Shown: positions 47,595-59,610, counted from the first letter of the stretch. The stretch is 64,000 nt of DNA from Liolophura sinensis (GCF_032854445.1 NC_088301.1:31153830-31217829), one strand, 5' to 3'. Translations and numbers: made by a program. The notes: a model not told the origin generated them from the sequence alone.

Positions 47595-47690
47595 TATTTA
47601 TTTATTTATTTATTTAACTCGTGTTTTACACTGTATTCTAAGAGTATTTCACCTATACAGCAGCGGCCAGCGTTATCACAATCATTTGCA
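47595..47690 (-). mobile_element. SINE fragment (family 1)
   Basis: A (TTTA)n tail, 'cgtgttttacactgtattct' and 'agcagcggccagcgttat'; the rest is missing. Confidence 0.8.
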
Positions 47691-49174
47691 GGTGATCTTG
47701 TTGGCCGAATGCTTAAGACATGAAGAACTCGATTTATCCTATTAAAAAACCTCTAAACCATGACAAATCATTATTATACAAATGTGTAAGCTTGTATTGA
47801 AAAATATACTGTCTGTTTAAACATATGTTAATAAACTGGATCCGAAGCTATTACAGCATATTCATATCATATTCACTCCTGAGAGACATATTCTCTCCTG
47901 TTGTCCAAACTAAGCAAAAATTAAACCAATTCTTTTCTGTTCCACAAGCGATACGCAAATTAAGACTAAGTTCTAATTAGTGTAATTAAATTAAAAAATA
48001 TTTCTCTTCTCTTCCCCAAGGTAAGTAAATTAAACATATTATCTCCTGTTCCCCAGGCTAAACAACTTAAGACATACACTACATATATTCTCTACACTTT
48101 CCCATGCTAATACAATTCAAACCTATTATATCTTGTTGCTGCTTTCCTGAGGCACAGCTACAAGTATTCTATCTTAACAATGTCAAGGTGACTTGATGTC
48201 CGTTTAGTACATGCCTTGACCGTCAACTGTTCTGAAATGGCCCAAGAATTCAATCAATGAAAATTACTCTTTGCATGCAAACGGAAGGGAAAGTCAGTCA
48301 ATTGCCACTAATAGGATCTCTCTCATCCTTTAGACAAATGCGACTGACTCGAGTGAAAGTGATTTCAAGGGACAAATTTTGATATATAATTGATGAAAGA
48401 CTTGACTCAAGCTAGGGGTCACACATTCATTTGACTAGGACTCTGCTCCCTAACTGAATTGGGGGCAGCAATTCCTGTCCAATGCTAGGATCAAGGCCAA
48501 CTTGACCAACGGGCTGCTGTTCTTGCATGCTCTTGAGTAGCCTGTAATATGTGGTCTAACCTCACTAATATACCAGATGCATGCAACCAGAAAGTGTGAC
48601 AACTTTATATTATCATACACTAAGTACACTTGGATGTATGGTAAATAAACCTAAATTTCGCTCCAAAAACTGCATTTTCTGAGGCGAACAAATGGCATGA
48701 AATATTACTTTTAGAGCCAAAACTGACATTGTATAACCCTTGAAAGTTTTGATATTACATAAAAAGGCGATGCTCAAAGACAATAAATGTAATGTTTTAT
48801 TCCCTTTGTTGCGCATGCAAAATGCTCATCTGATGATGCCAATGGAATAGTCGGATGGTCATCACATGGCAGATGCAGCAGAACAATGCCTCAGAACATT
48901 GTTGCTTTCATTTGCTATGGTGGCCGCATGACGTCACAGAAAGGTTACACATTCGTAACCAGTATATGGTGAACGATTTGCAACTTTGTATTTCATTTTG
49001 GGTCAAGGCAATTACATCACAGGAAGATCAAATGAATGTATGGCAGTATAAAACAAAACCTGGTAACAGTGTTCATTTCACTGTGAGAAACATGCCAGTG
49101 TTGAAGATTACAAGCAGATCGGTGCCCATGAATGTTTCACTGTTACAAAACACTTCACACATTATTTTCCACAC

Positions 49175-49998
49175 TTGCAGTTGCCACCCATAGAACATGG
49201 ATAGCCAACTGTCAGCAGGGATTTGCATATCAAAGACCAAGATCAACATTTCCTCAGCCATTCACAGGCTTGCAGTTGCCACCAATAGAACATGGATAGC
49301 CAGCTGTCAGTAGGGATTTGCATATCAAAGACCAAGATCAACACTTCCTCAGCCATTCACAGGCTTGCAGTTGCCACCCATAGAACATGGACAGCCAACT
49401 GTCAGTAGGGGTTTGCATATCAAAGACCAAGATCAACATTTCCTCAGCCATTCACAGGTTTGCAGTTGCCACCCATAGAACATGGATAGCCAGCTGTCAG
49501 TAGGGATTTGCATATCAAAGACCAAGATCAACATTTCCTCAGCCATTCACAGGCTTGCAGTTGCCACCAATAGAACATGGATAGCCAGCTGTCAGTAGGG
49601 ATTTGCATATCAAAGACCAAGATCAACATTTCCTCAGCCATTCACAGGCTTGCAGTTGCCACCCATAGAACATGGATAGCCAACTGTCAATAGCGGTTTG
49701 CATATCAAAGACCAAGATCAACATTTCCTCAGCCATTCACAGGCTTGCAGTTACAACCCATAAAACATGGGTATCCAAATGCAGTTTGTGATTTGCATAT
49801 CAAAGACCAAGATCAACATTTCCTCAGCCATTCACAGGCTTGCAGTTGCCAGCCATACAACATGGATAGCCAACTGTCAGTAGCTGTTTGCATATCAAAG
49901 ACCAAGATCAAGATTTCCTCATCCATTCCCAGGGTTGCAGTTGCCACCCATAGAACATGGGTATCCAAATGCAGTTTGTGATTTGCATATCAAAGACC
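49175..49998. repeat. 95-bp tandem array, nearly nine copies
   Basis: Units start 'ttgcagttgccacccataga' and repeat every 95 bases without slippage. Each holds TTTGCATATCAAAG, starting at 49,222 and then at 95-base steps to 49,982. Six of nine are preceded by A (full octamer ATTTGCAT) and three by G. Two units (7 and 9) carry a variant middle 'gtatccaaatgcagtttgtg'. Confidence 0.95.
49221..49995. promoter_or_regulatory. Cluster of nine POU octamer / SOX-TCF type motifs (possible)
   Basis: Read on the minus strand each unit has CTTTGATATGCAAAT (or ...AAAC in three units), which differs at one base from the composite SOX-POU element CTTTGTTATGCAAAT known from vertebrate Sox2-Oct4 sites. CTTTGAT also fits the TCF/LEF core. 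Positions of the first base on the plus strand: 49,221, 49,316, 49,411, 49,506, 49,601, 49,696, 49,791, 49,886 and 49,981. That it regulates anything is inference; a tandem array copies any motif it happens to contain. Confidence 0.35.
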
Positions 49999-50322
49999 TA
50001 AATTTGCGCACGAACCCCCCACAGTGTCTTTTACCACTGAAATGATTTACATCTGCATAACATACAAAGTCCTTATTCATACGATAAACAGATATAGTTG
50101 TGACAGTATAATAATCTTGGCCTTTCTTGTTGGTTTAATGGCAAGATCTTAGCACTGTCTAATTAGAGAGTAATATCTGTGTATGACAGTGTCAATCATT
50201 TTACTTTATTTTGGTTTAGAAGTCAATATTTGAATGTATCACATGAATTGAACATTATGCAGTTTTATGAACTGCTCCATCAGGCGAACTACTGGTATTC
50301 TCTGAATGCTTTGTTTTAATAC

Positions 50323-50535
50323 TGTAATTCTTCAACCTTTTTTATGTCTGTAAGGTGTTTATTCAAGCGTATTCTGGCACTGCTATGTGTACAGTGATAA
50401 AATACTACATTTTGCGAAGACCTGAAATTGGCCAATCCAACCAATGTAACTATGTCCCTAACATCTAATTATAAAAGTGCATTACTTGCACTGAAAGTTG
50501 CTCTTTATATGCAAAAAAGTCGAGGAATTAGGGTA
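50323..50535. mobile_element. MITE-like element (family A)
   Basis: 'tgtaattcttcaacctttt' at the left and 'gtcgaggaattagggta' at the right, with an inside like the copy at 12,934-13,149. No ORF. Confidence 0.75.
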
Positions 50536-51452
50536 CCTTAATTATCAAGCCCGCAGACCCTTATTATGTAAGATACACTGTAATAACCATGAAATTACAA
50601 CCAACAGCTCAGAGCTCAAAATGGTCCACATATGTACTTCAACACAACACTGTTTGCAAAATTGTAAATGATTTTGCCAGCAAATGTGTTTTTGCTGCCG
50701 GTGACTCAAGAGCACAGGGCACCAGCCAATAACATTACCTATTAAAACACTGTTGTCTTTTATACACATGTAAAAATTGCAACGACCGCAGGCTACATGA
50801 TTGTTATGATGCACTGCACTATAATAATAAGGTATCATAATCACCACATCATTTGATCGACTCAGAGTTAATTGAAGTTGTGAAATACTTTCAAAACAAC
50901 CTTAATTTAATGGATATGGGCCAGAAGAGTGGCTATCAGAAAGGCCATAATATGCAACTCTCAGCAGTAATGGAATTGAGCTGGACCGATTCCACAAAGC
51001 CATTTCTGACTTAGTCAAAATTTAAAATACGATCTCAAAGCTTATTTTTGGGGTTTTAGAAATTGAAATGTTGTACCCCTCATCAATGTTTAATATCCTA
51101 AGACAAATGTGTCAAAATGTCAACTCCAGCTACCAAAAACTAAGCACTGTACAGAGCTTATAAATTTTGAAAGTCAGAAAGAGCTTTGTTGAATACCCTC
51201 AAGGTATGTAAACATCACTGTTCAGGGGGTGTAATCATAAGTTAACTGATTCCTAGTACACAACAAAAACAATATCTCTCAACACAATACTATTACAATC
51301 TGTCATAATTTGTCATTGATTTTTCCTCTTTTGTTTTTTTCATTTGTTTACCTGCCACATACATCACATAGATGCATGTACATGTATTAATACATTTAAG
51401 AGAAAAATTCAAATAACATGACAATCTGACAGTCAAAGCAATCACATATTTT

Positions 51453-51706
51453 TTTTTATTGGTGTTTTACACCCTACTCAAGAATATTTCACTTATACGA
51501 CTGCGGCCAGCATTATGGTTGGAGGAAACCGGGCAGAGCATGGAGAAACCCATGACCATCTGCAGGTTGCTGAATGACTTTTCCACCTATGACAAGAGAG
51601 GAAACCATCATGAGCTGGACATGAACTCACAGCAACCTCATCGGTGAGAGGCTCCTGGGTCATTACACTGCCCTAGTGCACTAACCAACTGAGCCACAGA
51701 GGCCCC
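51453..51706 (-). mobile_element. Full-length SINE (family 1)
   Basis: It runs from the T-rich tail end through 'attggtgttttacacccta', 'aggttgctgaatgac' and 'tgagctggac' to the tRNA-like head. On the minus strand the head reads GGGGCCTCTGTGGCTCAGTT with A box TGGCTCAGTTGG. I could not define a target-site duplication. Confidence 0.85.
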
Positions 51707-52068
51707 ATAAAAATGACGGCCTAAAGGGTGACTAAACATAATACAAGCAGGAACACGTAATAGACATTTTGTTCATTTGTTCACTGCCAAATGAGAAAAA
51801 GATTCAGGATCACAGATATAATGAAGACGTGTACAAATGTATTTATCCACAATATAATTAACAGAATTTCAAATTTTTAAACAACTGCTTTCATTAAACC
51901 AGGAATTTTGAAACACTTAGTAACATATTAATTAAATAGCATGAAGGCTATGCAAACGTGAAGTTAAAAATTTCAAAGAATGTTTAACCCCCCGCTGTTT
52001 CTTTGATGCGTGATCTTGAATGGTTTTTTTTCTGTATGACAAAATGTAGAAAGCAAATGAAAACTTAC

Positions 52069-52282
52069 CACCATATCCGCAGACTGATCCGAGGCGCCAG
52101 TGTTAGCAGGCTCTGTTGTCTCACTCTCAGACTGCTCAAAAGCAGGAATAGAACCGCGAGCAACCACTACCTCCACAAAGCCGCTTGCACTCTGCAGGAT
52201 CTTGATGGCCTGGTGATGGGAGATGTCTAATGGTTGGCCATCAATAGCAAGGATCTGATCCCCTTCCTGTAGCCTGCCATCT
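52069..52282 (-). CDS. MPDZ: MPDZ exon: second half of PDZ1 and following linker
   Basis: The exon begins after a TTGTAG acceptor and supplies the last base of a split codon, then reads DGRLQEGDQILAIDG, the standard second half of a PDZ domain (beta-D onward). The helix region HHQAIKILQ and the last strand VEVVVARG follow. After the domain comes an acidic, Ser/Thr-rich linker of about 28 residues ending at ADMV. The donor is GTG|GTAAGT, leaving phase 0. The total is 71 complete codons. It matches PDZ1 of MPDZ, whose human copy reads 'DGRLKETDQILAINGQ' here. The first half of PDZ1, with its carboxylate-binding loop, must be on an upstream exon ending in phase 2. None was found between here and 64,000. 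Confidence 0.9.
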
Positions 52283-52824
52283 CTACAATCAAAGACAAAC
52301 ACGTCAAGTATACTATACATACAAATACATATACCAATTAATACATGTTCACCTGTATCAGATCACTCTACAATCAATGTACATATACAAGTAGCTCACC
52401 TATTCCACTTTATACAGTGCTGTTTTTTACTGTATTTGATCCTCCTCAGGCTAGTGAGGTCGCATGCTCAAACCCAGCTATTGCTGGTTTGATAGCAGAC
52501 TGAAGTCAGGAGTGTTAGCAGTTAGGTGTACAGAACAGTAGCACATGCAGAGAGCAAAATGATCACATGTAGGGCACAGTCATACCAATTTAACAGTACA
52601 TGTGTCGTATATAGTACATGTATCATAAAGAATCTAGCTGAACATACAAAGAGAAAAACTAGACAACATTCCCTACGCACTGAAAAATACGACCTGTTTT
52701 GTAGATCTCTGGTAGAAAAACCCTCCAAGGTCATGATTTATACATGCATTCCATTTTTCATGCTTTACAGTCCCACTACTGTCATCGTAGTCCAAGCTTT
52801 TCTTCTTTTCGCAATGTTACATTA

Positions 52825-52965
52825 AAATCCACAAGGTGGGTGGTTCAAAGCCAGTCTTGGCGAGGGAATTTGTAGATTCTCTACCTCGTCGGTTTTGTCA
52901 CTCAGGCATTTGAACTTGGGCCTCTGCAGCCAAAGTCCGCGCTCTACTAACTTAGCTAAAGGGAA
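52825..52965 (-). mobile_element. tRNA-like repeat, worn
   Basis: 'ggtggttcaaagccagtctt' and 'gcgctctactaacttagcta' look like B-box and A-box regions of a tRNA-derived head read on the minus strand. No second copy was seen in the window. Confidence 0.4.
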
Positions 52966-53649
52966 ATTCCCTCTAAATATCAGTACATGTATTATTGATA
53001 TTTTTATTACTGAACGATAATTTACTGTCGACAAGGAAATAATTGCAAAAATGTCAGCAAGGTCAGCATGATAAGCAGGAATTTGATGAATTATTGTTTA
53101 TTATATAAAGATAAAAGACAATGAAAGTGGTGTAAGACAACTCCTGTTGATTTGTGAGAGGCAATCATCCAGTGTAAGCAATCATGTCAAAGAGCTCCAG
53201 GTCCATTTGTATTGTTATGACAACCTAGCAATTAGAACGTGTCTAAGTATCATCTTGTGAAAGACATGTACAATTACTTCCACCAAAAATACACCCAATA
53301 AGCAATCAATCTCTATCAAAATCTTATGTTTACTGACATTAGTATGCTTTGCTTTCCGCCAATTTCTTCGCCACAGTTTACAAAGAAGTTTTTTTAAAAT
53401 ATCACAGAAAAAAAAAACAAAATTAAACCAATGAATTCCCCCGAACACTTACTTTCAAATTGTGAACATAGAACATCTAAACAAATAGAAAGTCAGGATT
53501 ATTTCTCCTTCATGATTTTATTTAGAAGACGCTATACTCTCAAGATTTAACAAAAAAATCTATACCCTCTATTAAATCCACTGAAAATTTCTGAATGACC
53601 AAGAATAGTACAAATCATTGCCTTTCACACAATACCACACACATACATG

Positions 53650-54400
53650 TACTATTTATAGCATTAAAATGACTGCAGATTTTGAAAATTTTATAAAAGC
53701 CAACATGCATTATAAATTTTACAAGCTTTATTACTGATTTTGAGCGGTAACAAGTTAAGAGCCGAAGCTAATATTTCATGAAGGGCTATTGCTTGGGCTA
53801 TTAGCATTTTTTCAATTTTAATTTATCGACTTCTGGCTGGCAATTGATGATGCCAGTTAACCAAACCCATCACATAAAACTTAATTGTTGAGATTGTCAC
53901 TATATGTACCACTTTTCACCACAATTTCACACATAAGACTGGGCACATTGGTATGGTTTGACTCAGCAGTTTAGTTTCCTGTTCACTTTTTAAACTGAAA
54001 TCCAGAACAAAATTAATCATTCTTTGGCCATTCAAAATGCTGTTTTGGGCTATTTTCTGTCCATTCAAGATGTTGATGATAAGCTGGTGATCAAGATCAT
54101 ACTCACTTAATACACTCTACAACACTCCTGCCAAGTTTTGGCAATTGAACAAATGATATATCGCTTCAATTGGTAAATTTATTCATTTGATTATTGCTTC
54201 AAAAGGCTACATGTATTCCGAAGATTTTTGGAAAAAAATCAATCAGTGCAAAACCAGCCAAATTTTTGCAATTATTTTAGAATAGCCTAAACAACTGCCT
54301 TTCACAAAAACACCCACCTCATTTTGAAGTTCCTAAAATTTATGCAACAAGTCCCATTATAACTTTTTCAAATTTTAAAATTATTCTAACGGTGTATTTT
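53650..54400. mobile_element. Possible foldback element
   Basis: The left part (53,690-53,830) and the reverse complement of the right part (54,270-54,400) share 'gggctattgcttgggctatt'-like and 'ttgaaaaagt'-like pieces with the repeat at 7,230-7,420. They could be arms of one inverted-repeat element or two insertions. Confidence 0.4.
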
Positions 54401-54718
54401 AAAATAGTACAGGTACGAGTTGATATTTACTGAAAGGCCAGAATTCAATTGAGTTGTCCTTGGTAATGACAGAAAATTTCATCTGACTAGCAAATTTTGA
54501 CGTTTTTGCAAGAAATTTCTGGCATAGCCTCTTACATGCTGTGCTCCAGAAAGTTTCACATACATGTTCATGTATACAAGGGTGTGTTTTATGGGTGGAG
54601 GAAAGGGAAGTGCCACAGACCTTTGGCAAGTTGCTGACAAACTTTTCCACATGTGACATACTGATGCATATACATACCATACTGGTGGAAGACAAATGTT
54701 CAATGAGCGTCATAAAGA

Positions 54719-54918
54719 CAATCTCCAGACAAGCCTCACGAACTGCTTATTGTAACCAAAACCCCACAAGCCTCACGAATTGCTTATTGCAACCAAAACC
54801 CCACAAGCCCCACGAACTGCTTATTGCAACCAAAACCCCACAAGCCTCACGAACTGCTTATTGCCACCAAAACCCCACAAGCCTCACAAACTGCTTATTG
54901 CCACCAAAACCCCACAGC
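54719..54918. repeat. 37-bp tandem array, about five copies
   Basis: 'caagcctcacgaactgctta' followed by 'ttgcaaccaaaacccca' repeats with few changes. Confidence 0.93.
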
Positions 54919-55922
54919 CGGGAAGATCGAGAGAATCGCCTTGATCAAATCATCTACTTTCGAAAATTGTCTTTTGTGATGTTTGGTAGAGAAAACATTA
55001 TAGACTTGGCTGAGCTATTTTAAGTGTGCTTACTCTTATAGACTACAGATACTTTGGAGAGATGATTGGGAATCAGTCAATAAGCCCTACTGGGGTCCTG
55101 TGGAAATCTCAGGAGAGCCACAGGAGTTTACGAGTTAGGGGCAACACACTGCGGGAAGACCTGTCACTTACATTGCAATCACCAGCTGTGAATTGATATT
55201 AGAACATTAATTATCCTGCTTCTGTCTGTTCACGTCTACAAAGTAGCTAATGACATACCTAATGCATTTCTATGTTTGGATGAGTTGACTGGTTAAGAAC
55301 AAGAAGACGGGCTGGGGTCCGTACAAATTCAATGTAAAGTAACAGGTCTTCTGGCAATCTATTATCTTAACTCACAAAATAATCTGATTTTAATTTGTAA
55401 GATTTCGGCAGAACTTGAATCAGACTTTTTTTAATATTCCAATGTACATTTAATAATTATAACCTCTACACACCTGAGCTAAACTGCATGAATATACACA
55501 AAACAAAAAGGCTTTTTGAAAATCGAATGCACAATGCCTCGCCAAAATAACTGCGGCAGCCATATTGTAGGTTGAACAGTGCCTAACATTACCAGTTTCC
55601 TAGTTTTGAAACCAATTATTTAATGTATAAGTTCCGAATTAATTAGATAAGTCTTTCTCGAGAAGATGACCTATCCCCCCAATACCAATGTCACGTCTTT
55701 GAAACTATTTCACAAGTCAGAAGTCAATATAAATCTCAATTAACTATACAGTCCAGTATTGTGGTAAGAAGTTATTGTTAAAGTGGAAATTATTCTGACG
55801 TCCTAAACGTATATAGTTATACACTTTGTTCAAGCAATATAATGTAAACTATACATTAAGGCATTCTGAGTGTGCAAACCTCCACCCTAGTTAAGTGTAA
55901 CTATACTGAATACAAATTCCCA

Positions 55923-56088
55923 CATACATGGGAAGGTCTGCCAGCAACCTGCGGATGGTTGTGGGTTTCCCCTGGCCTGTGCCCGGTTACCTCCCACCAT
56001 AATACTGGCCGCCATCATATAAATGAAAAATTCTTGAGTACGGTGTAAAACACCAATCAAATAAATAAATAAATAAATAAATAACTCC
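55923..56088 (+). mobile_element. SINE (family 1), 5' truncated, plus orientation, with 8-bp duplication
   Basis: This is the only family 1 copy in the window in plus orientation. It ends 'ttcttgagtacggtgtaaaa' and 'caccaatc' with an (AAAT)n tail. AATTCCCA flanks it at 55,915-55,922 and 56,089-56,096. Confidence 0.85.
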
Positions 56089-56253
56089 AATTCCCATCAC
56101 TACATAACACTACCACCCTTAAACGCATGAGGGGAAAATACTCTACTGGGATCTTTTTCACTGTTGTACGTAATACTTCTTGTAATTGCTTTCATAACAG
56201 ACATCTTGGTTTTAGCACCATATTAAGGTGACATGATTTAAGAGAAAAGTTTG

Positions 56254-56276
56254 AAAAAAAAAAAAAAAAAAAAAAA
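56254..56276. repeat. Poly-A tract
   Basis: About 23 A in a row; no retrosequence recognised upstream. Confidence 0.9.
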
Positions 56277-56437
56277 TTCTAAAAATGGACCCAGGGTACT
56301 ATACTATTACAACATAAAAGAAAAATATGCATAACGTTTGTATTCTCTCTGACCGTGAGAAAGTTTCATGTAAAAAATTTGATATCACAACTAAAAATGT
56401 GATTTACTTTGTGAGTGACCCATTATGACGGTATTTC

Positions 56438-56575
56438 ACCTAAAGCTTGGCTTGTTAATGAGCACTTTCAGAAGCACATAAAGGCCTTAAAATGACATTT
56501 CTGATAAGAAATTAAACTTTACCAAAAAACTTAAATGGAACTACAAAGTGAAGGAATCAATCAGAATCAAGCAAA
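56438..56575. repeat. Dispersed repeat, inverted copy of 43,330-43,515
   Basis: See the partner entry. Shared pieces include 'ctttcagaagcaca', 'ccttaaaatgac' and 'ggaatcaatcagaatcaag'. Confidence 0.5.
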
Positions 56576-57357
56576 CAGCGATGCTTGAAAAACGCTAAAC
56601 TTTACGTGAAATACAGTGGCCTACTTACGGTGAAAGTGTAATAGCTGGGAAAATTTTCAACTCTAACCCACACTAGGAGGCAGAAAGTCCTGCAAAGTTT
56701 GGCAAAGTGCAGATATGTCTCTGGCTTTATGAACTGTTAATTGGCCTTTATGCAATATTCTCAATCGCTTTCACAAAGTCACATCTGAACTGCGACAACA
56801 CTGACAGCTACTGGCTCATACAAAAGCTCAATTTACACTTTTGATTAGCACACGTACATAAAACTCATTATTACAGCAGCCTGTGAATCATACAAATGCC
56901 ATTCTCAATATTGATATTAATGGTTCCACCAGAACCATCTAGACAAGCTCATTGCATTTGTAGGCAAAACCAATGCCTTATAAGCCTCAGATGTCAAAAG
57001 CCTGCGAAGATTTGACTCAGATGCTTCTATTATGTACACGTATCTTTGTTCAGTCCTCTTCGATTTTGCAGTGTATCAATGACATGCTGCCAAATTGCCG
57101 AGAACCACCACCTTCTGGGATTCTGGTGGTTTTTATAGGGATTCCCAGACACCAGATACTGTATTAGGTGTCATTCAAAGCAAGCTGAGGATCAGTTTCA
57201 TCCTGTAATGATCCACACATTTGGAAGATTTAAGACAGTCATGACAGAAGTCCATACAATCTACATTTCTCTGACAAGATTGTATTCTTTTATGTTCATG
57301 ATGTTACTAGTCTATTAAAGTCACTTGAACAAATATATACAGTATACTTGTTACTTT

Positions 57358-57514
57358 GTATTTATTTATTTATTCTGATTGGTGTTTTACACCGTACTTA
57401 AGAATATTTCCCTTTCATATGCAACGGCCGCCGGCATTATGGTGAGAGAAAACTGGACAGAGCCCAAGGGAAACCCACAACCATCCACAGCTGGCTGCAG
57501 ACTTTTACACTTAT
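57358..57514 (-). mobile_element. SINE, 5' truncated (family 1)
   Basis: A (TTTA)n tail, 'tgattggtgttttacaccgt', 'cggcattatggtgagagaaa' and 'cccacaaccatccacagc'. More divergent than the copies at 12.5 and 17.2 kb. Confidence 0.8.
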
Positions 57515-58270
57515 GGCCTATGTCATTTTGTAGGTCTCTGGATTTGAAACATTGTATTCAAGTGCAAGGCTCACAAACATCAAAAATCCATCCATTCATT
57601 CAAATATGTGAGAACACTTTTACGATATATGACCATTTACAGTATGTGTGTATCACCAGTGTATAATCATTCCTGGAGTACAGTTCACAGTCCAACCATT
57701 CAGGAGTACATCAGAACATTAAGAAAAGGAAACCATTCTTATCAAATCGCTTCATAGTCTTGCTTGTAATAGCCTACAGCAATGTAGATTACAACCACGC
57801 GGCATAAAGAGAAGCTTTATCATACGTATAGAGAAACTCTTAATTAAGCCATGGTACTTTGGTCTATATAAGGAAAAGTGAACCAATTATCGTTTGTTAT
57901 GTAAAATTGCTTGACGTGGCTGTGTCAATACAGTATTCCCTCATGTTGCATCATAATTAATTGGTGATATAACAGTGAATGAAGTTTTAATACAATTGTC
58001 TTTACCAGACACCAACCATTATCATGTGTCACACTTAACAATAGTGTGCGCATGAATGTATAGGTAGACCAAATTACTTGGGTCTCATGAGGCATAGCAG
58101 CTACCATACATTACCAAGCAATTGCTAATATTGGCTTCAAGATCAAATTAACACGTTTCGTACAGAGCAGATGCATGTAAATTGAAATAATGACACATAT
58201 AGAGTAACAGATCATAATATATGAGCTGACAAGATACATGTTTCAAGAGCGTGGAAACATTACAAAATTT

Positions 58271-58299
58271 GGGGGTGGGGGGTGGGGGGGGTGACGGGG
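58271..58299 (+). other. G-rich run, possible G-quadruplex
   Basis: Runs of 5, 6, 8 and 4 G separated by one to four bases on the plus strand. The gene's sense strand is C-rich here. Confidence 0.7.
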
Positions 58300-58654
58300 T
58301 TGATGCAGCCGAAGAGGCATCCCTTAGTATGTCTTTGCCTTCATAAATAATTTGATTTGTTGAAGCGGTTTATGAGATCATGCTATTATTTTAGAATAGC
58401 TCAAATAATTACCTTTCACAAAATTTCAGTGTCGTCTGGGCATGTGTTAATGTCCAAAAATAGGTAATGAAGTTCCAAAATTTATAAACGGTGTTGCGCT
58501 GTAACTTTCACAAACTTTACAAACATTTTAACAGTAAAAATCTCTGTATAGCCTCTTTGTTTATTTTCACTGTTGCTTGAACTCCATATCTAAGAATATT
58601 AGGTACCACATTAGTGCGCAAATGGTTCTTTTAGTCTTAAATGACGCTTTTAGA

Positions 58655-58850
58655 CTGTACAAACAACTAAAAAAGCGTCATTGACATCGTGACAGTAGGG
58701 GGCTCTACCAGCTCCCTTGTCTGAGGCTGAGGGTTTGAGCCTGCATTTTTGCTCACGTGGCCACAGCCTGTTTTCATGGTTACAATACAGCTGACACACA
58801 TGTACATGTATGAACATTTTTAAATGCTGGGTCAAGATTATATATGCCAC
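58655..58850 (-). mobile_element. tRNA-like repeat, worn
   Basis: 'gctctaccagctcccttg' and 'gagggtttgagcctgc' resemble A-box and B-box regions of a tRNA-like head read on the minus strand. Single copy in the window. Confidence 0.35.
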
Positions 58851-59486
58851 TTAAAGAGATATAGTGTCAACAATAGTATTGTATAAACAATGGTGCTGCC
58901 ATTTTAAACATCTGCATAAAATGAAGGTTTCCAGAGGTCCACTGATATGTATCTCACTTTGATTGAACAATCAAATGTGCAGTTTTATCCATGTTTTCCC
59001 TTCAGCCATCAACTCACTCAAATCGCTATTTTAGAGACATGACCGAAGATTGACTTTTTCGACCTTGTAGTGTAGACGACAGGAGATGTTCAGTGAACTT
59101 CAAATATCAGACACTGTATTGTGATTTTACCTATGTGTACCATGAAACTTCAGTTCACCACACAGATCATTGAGAATTACGAATACTATATAAACCATTA
59201 TCAATAGAAAGGAAGACCATATTTGGTTTACTAGATTTATAGTTCATACTATTTACATGCTTGATCCACGAACAAACCCTGCATTATGAGAATCTTTGTG
59301 CTGCCTCATCGGCATTTTATCTCATTGGATGGACAGTTTACACCAGTGACAGATTTCCCATTCTAATTCTTTTAATGTAGATATTTTTAGAAAAATATAG
59401 GCCCATGGGCATTTTGTTACGAGTCAAATGCAACTCATTTTTGTATTTTGCTGAACTGGCTTAACAATTCTGAATTTCTTTCCACA

Positions 59487-59610
59487 GCATGTCCCTCTGA
59501 ACCTTCCACAGTATATCCCTCTGAACCTTCCACAGTATGTCCCTCTGAACCTTCCACAGTATATCCCTCTGAACCTTCCACAGTATGTCCCTCTGAACCT
59601 TCCACAGAAT
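59487..59610. repeat. 24-bp minisatellite, about five copies
   Basis: 'ccctctgaaccttccacagt' plus 'atat' or 'atgt' alternate. On the minus strand the units read VEGSEGHT/VEGSEGYT inside an open frame of 122 codons (59,435-59,803). The frame has no domain or splice evidence. Confidence 0.93.

Larger units (their letters stand above)
39054..52068 (-). other. Thirteen-kb intron after PDZ1 with two large tandem arrays
   Basis: Contains a dispersed repeat (43,330-43,515), the 60-bp array (44,750-45,795), an inverted-repeat element (46,257-46,444), a SINE fragment (47,595-47,690), the 95-bp array (49,175-49,998), an inverted-repeat element (50,323-50,535) and a full-length SINE (51,453-51,706). 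From 39.1 to 43.3 kb nothing is recognised apart from AT-rich sequence. No further exon was found. Confidence 0.78.
1..52282 (-). other. MPDZ: MPDZ/MUPP1-like multi-PDZ scaffold gene (partial, both ends outside window)
   Basis: This is a minus-strand gene of eighteen placed exons whose phases chain without conflict and give 1,260 complete codons. In order the exons encode the end of PDZ1, PDZ2 (GLGF), PDZ3 (GLGI), PDZ4 (GLGI), PDZ5 (GLGF), a linker of several hundred residues rich in Ser and Pro, and PDZ6. From memory of the family, vertebrate MPDZ has an N-terminal L27 domain and 13 PDZ domains, and PATJ has L27 and 10. PDZ3 and PDZ4 here look closer to MPDZ, for example 'GLGITIAGYVG' and 'GDELLEV'. 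These proteins are cytoplasmic scaffolds of the apical Crumbs/PALS1 polarity complex and of cell junctions; their PDZ domains bind C-terminal tails of junction proteins and receptors. The L27 and PDZ1 start are expected beyond 64,000, and PDZ7 onward before position 1. An ancestral MPDZ/PATJ identity is possible. Family assignment is very secure; the exact orthologue name is less so. Confidence 0.93.

Noticed and set aside
54541-55023. 160-codon plus-strand ORF
   Set aside because: Its middle is the 37-bp tandem array and its start overlaps a decayed dispersed repeat; no domain.
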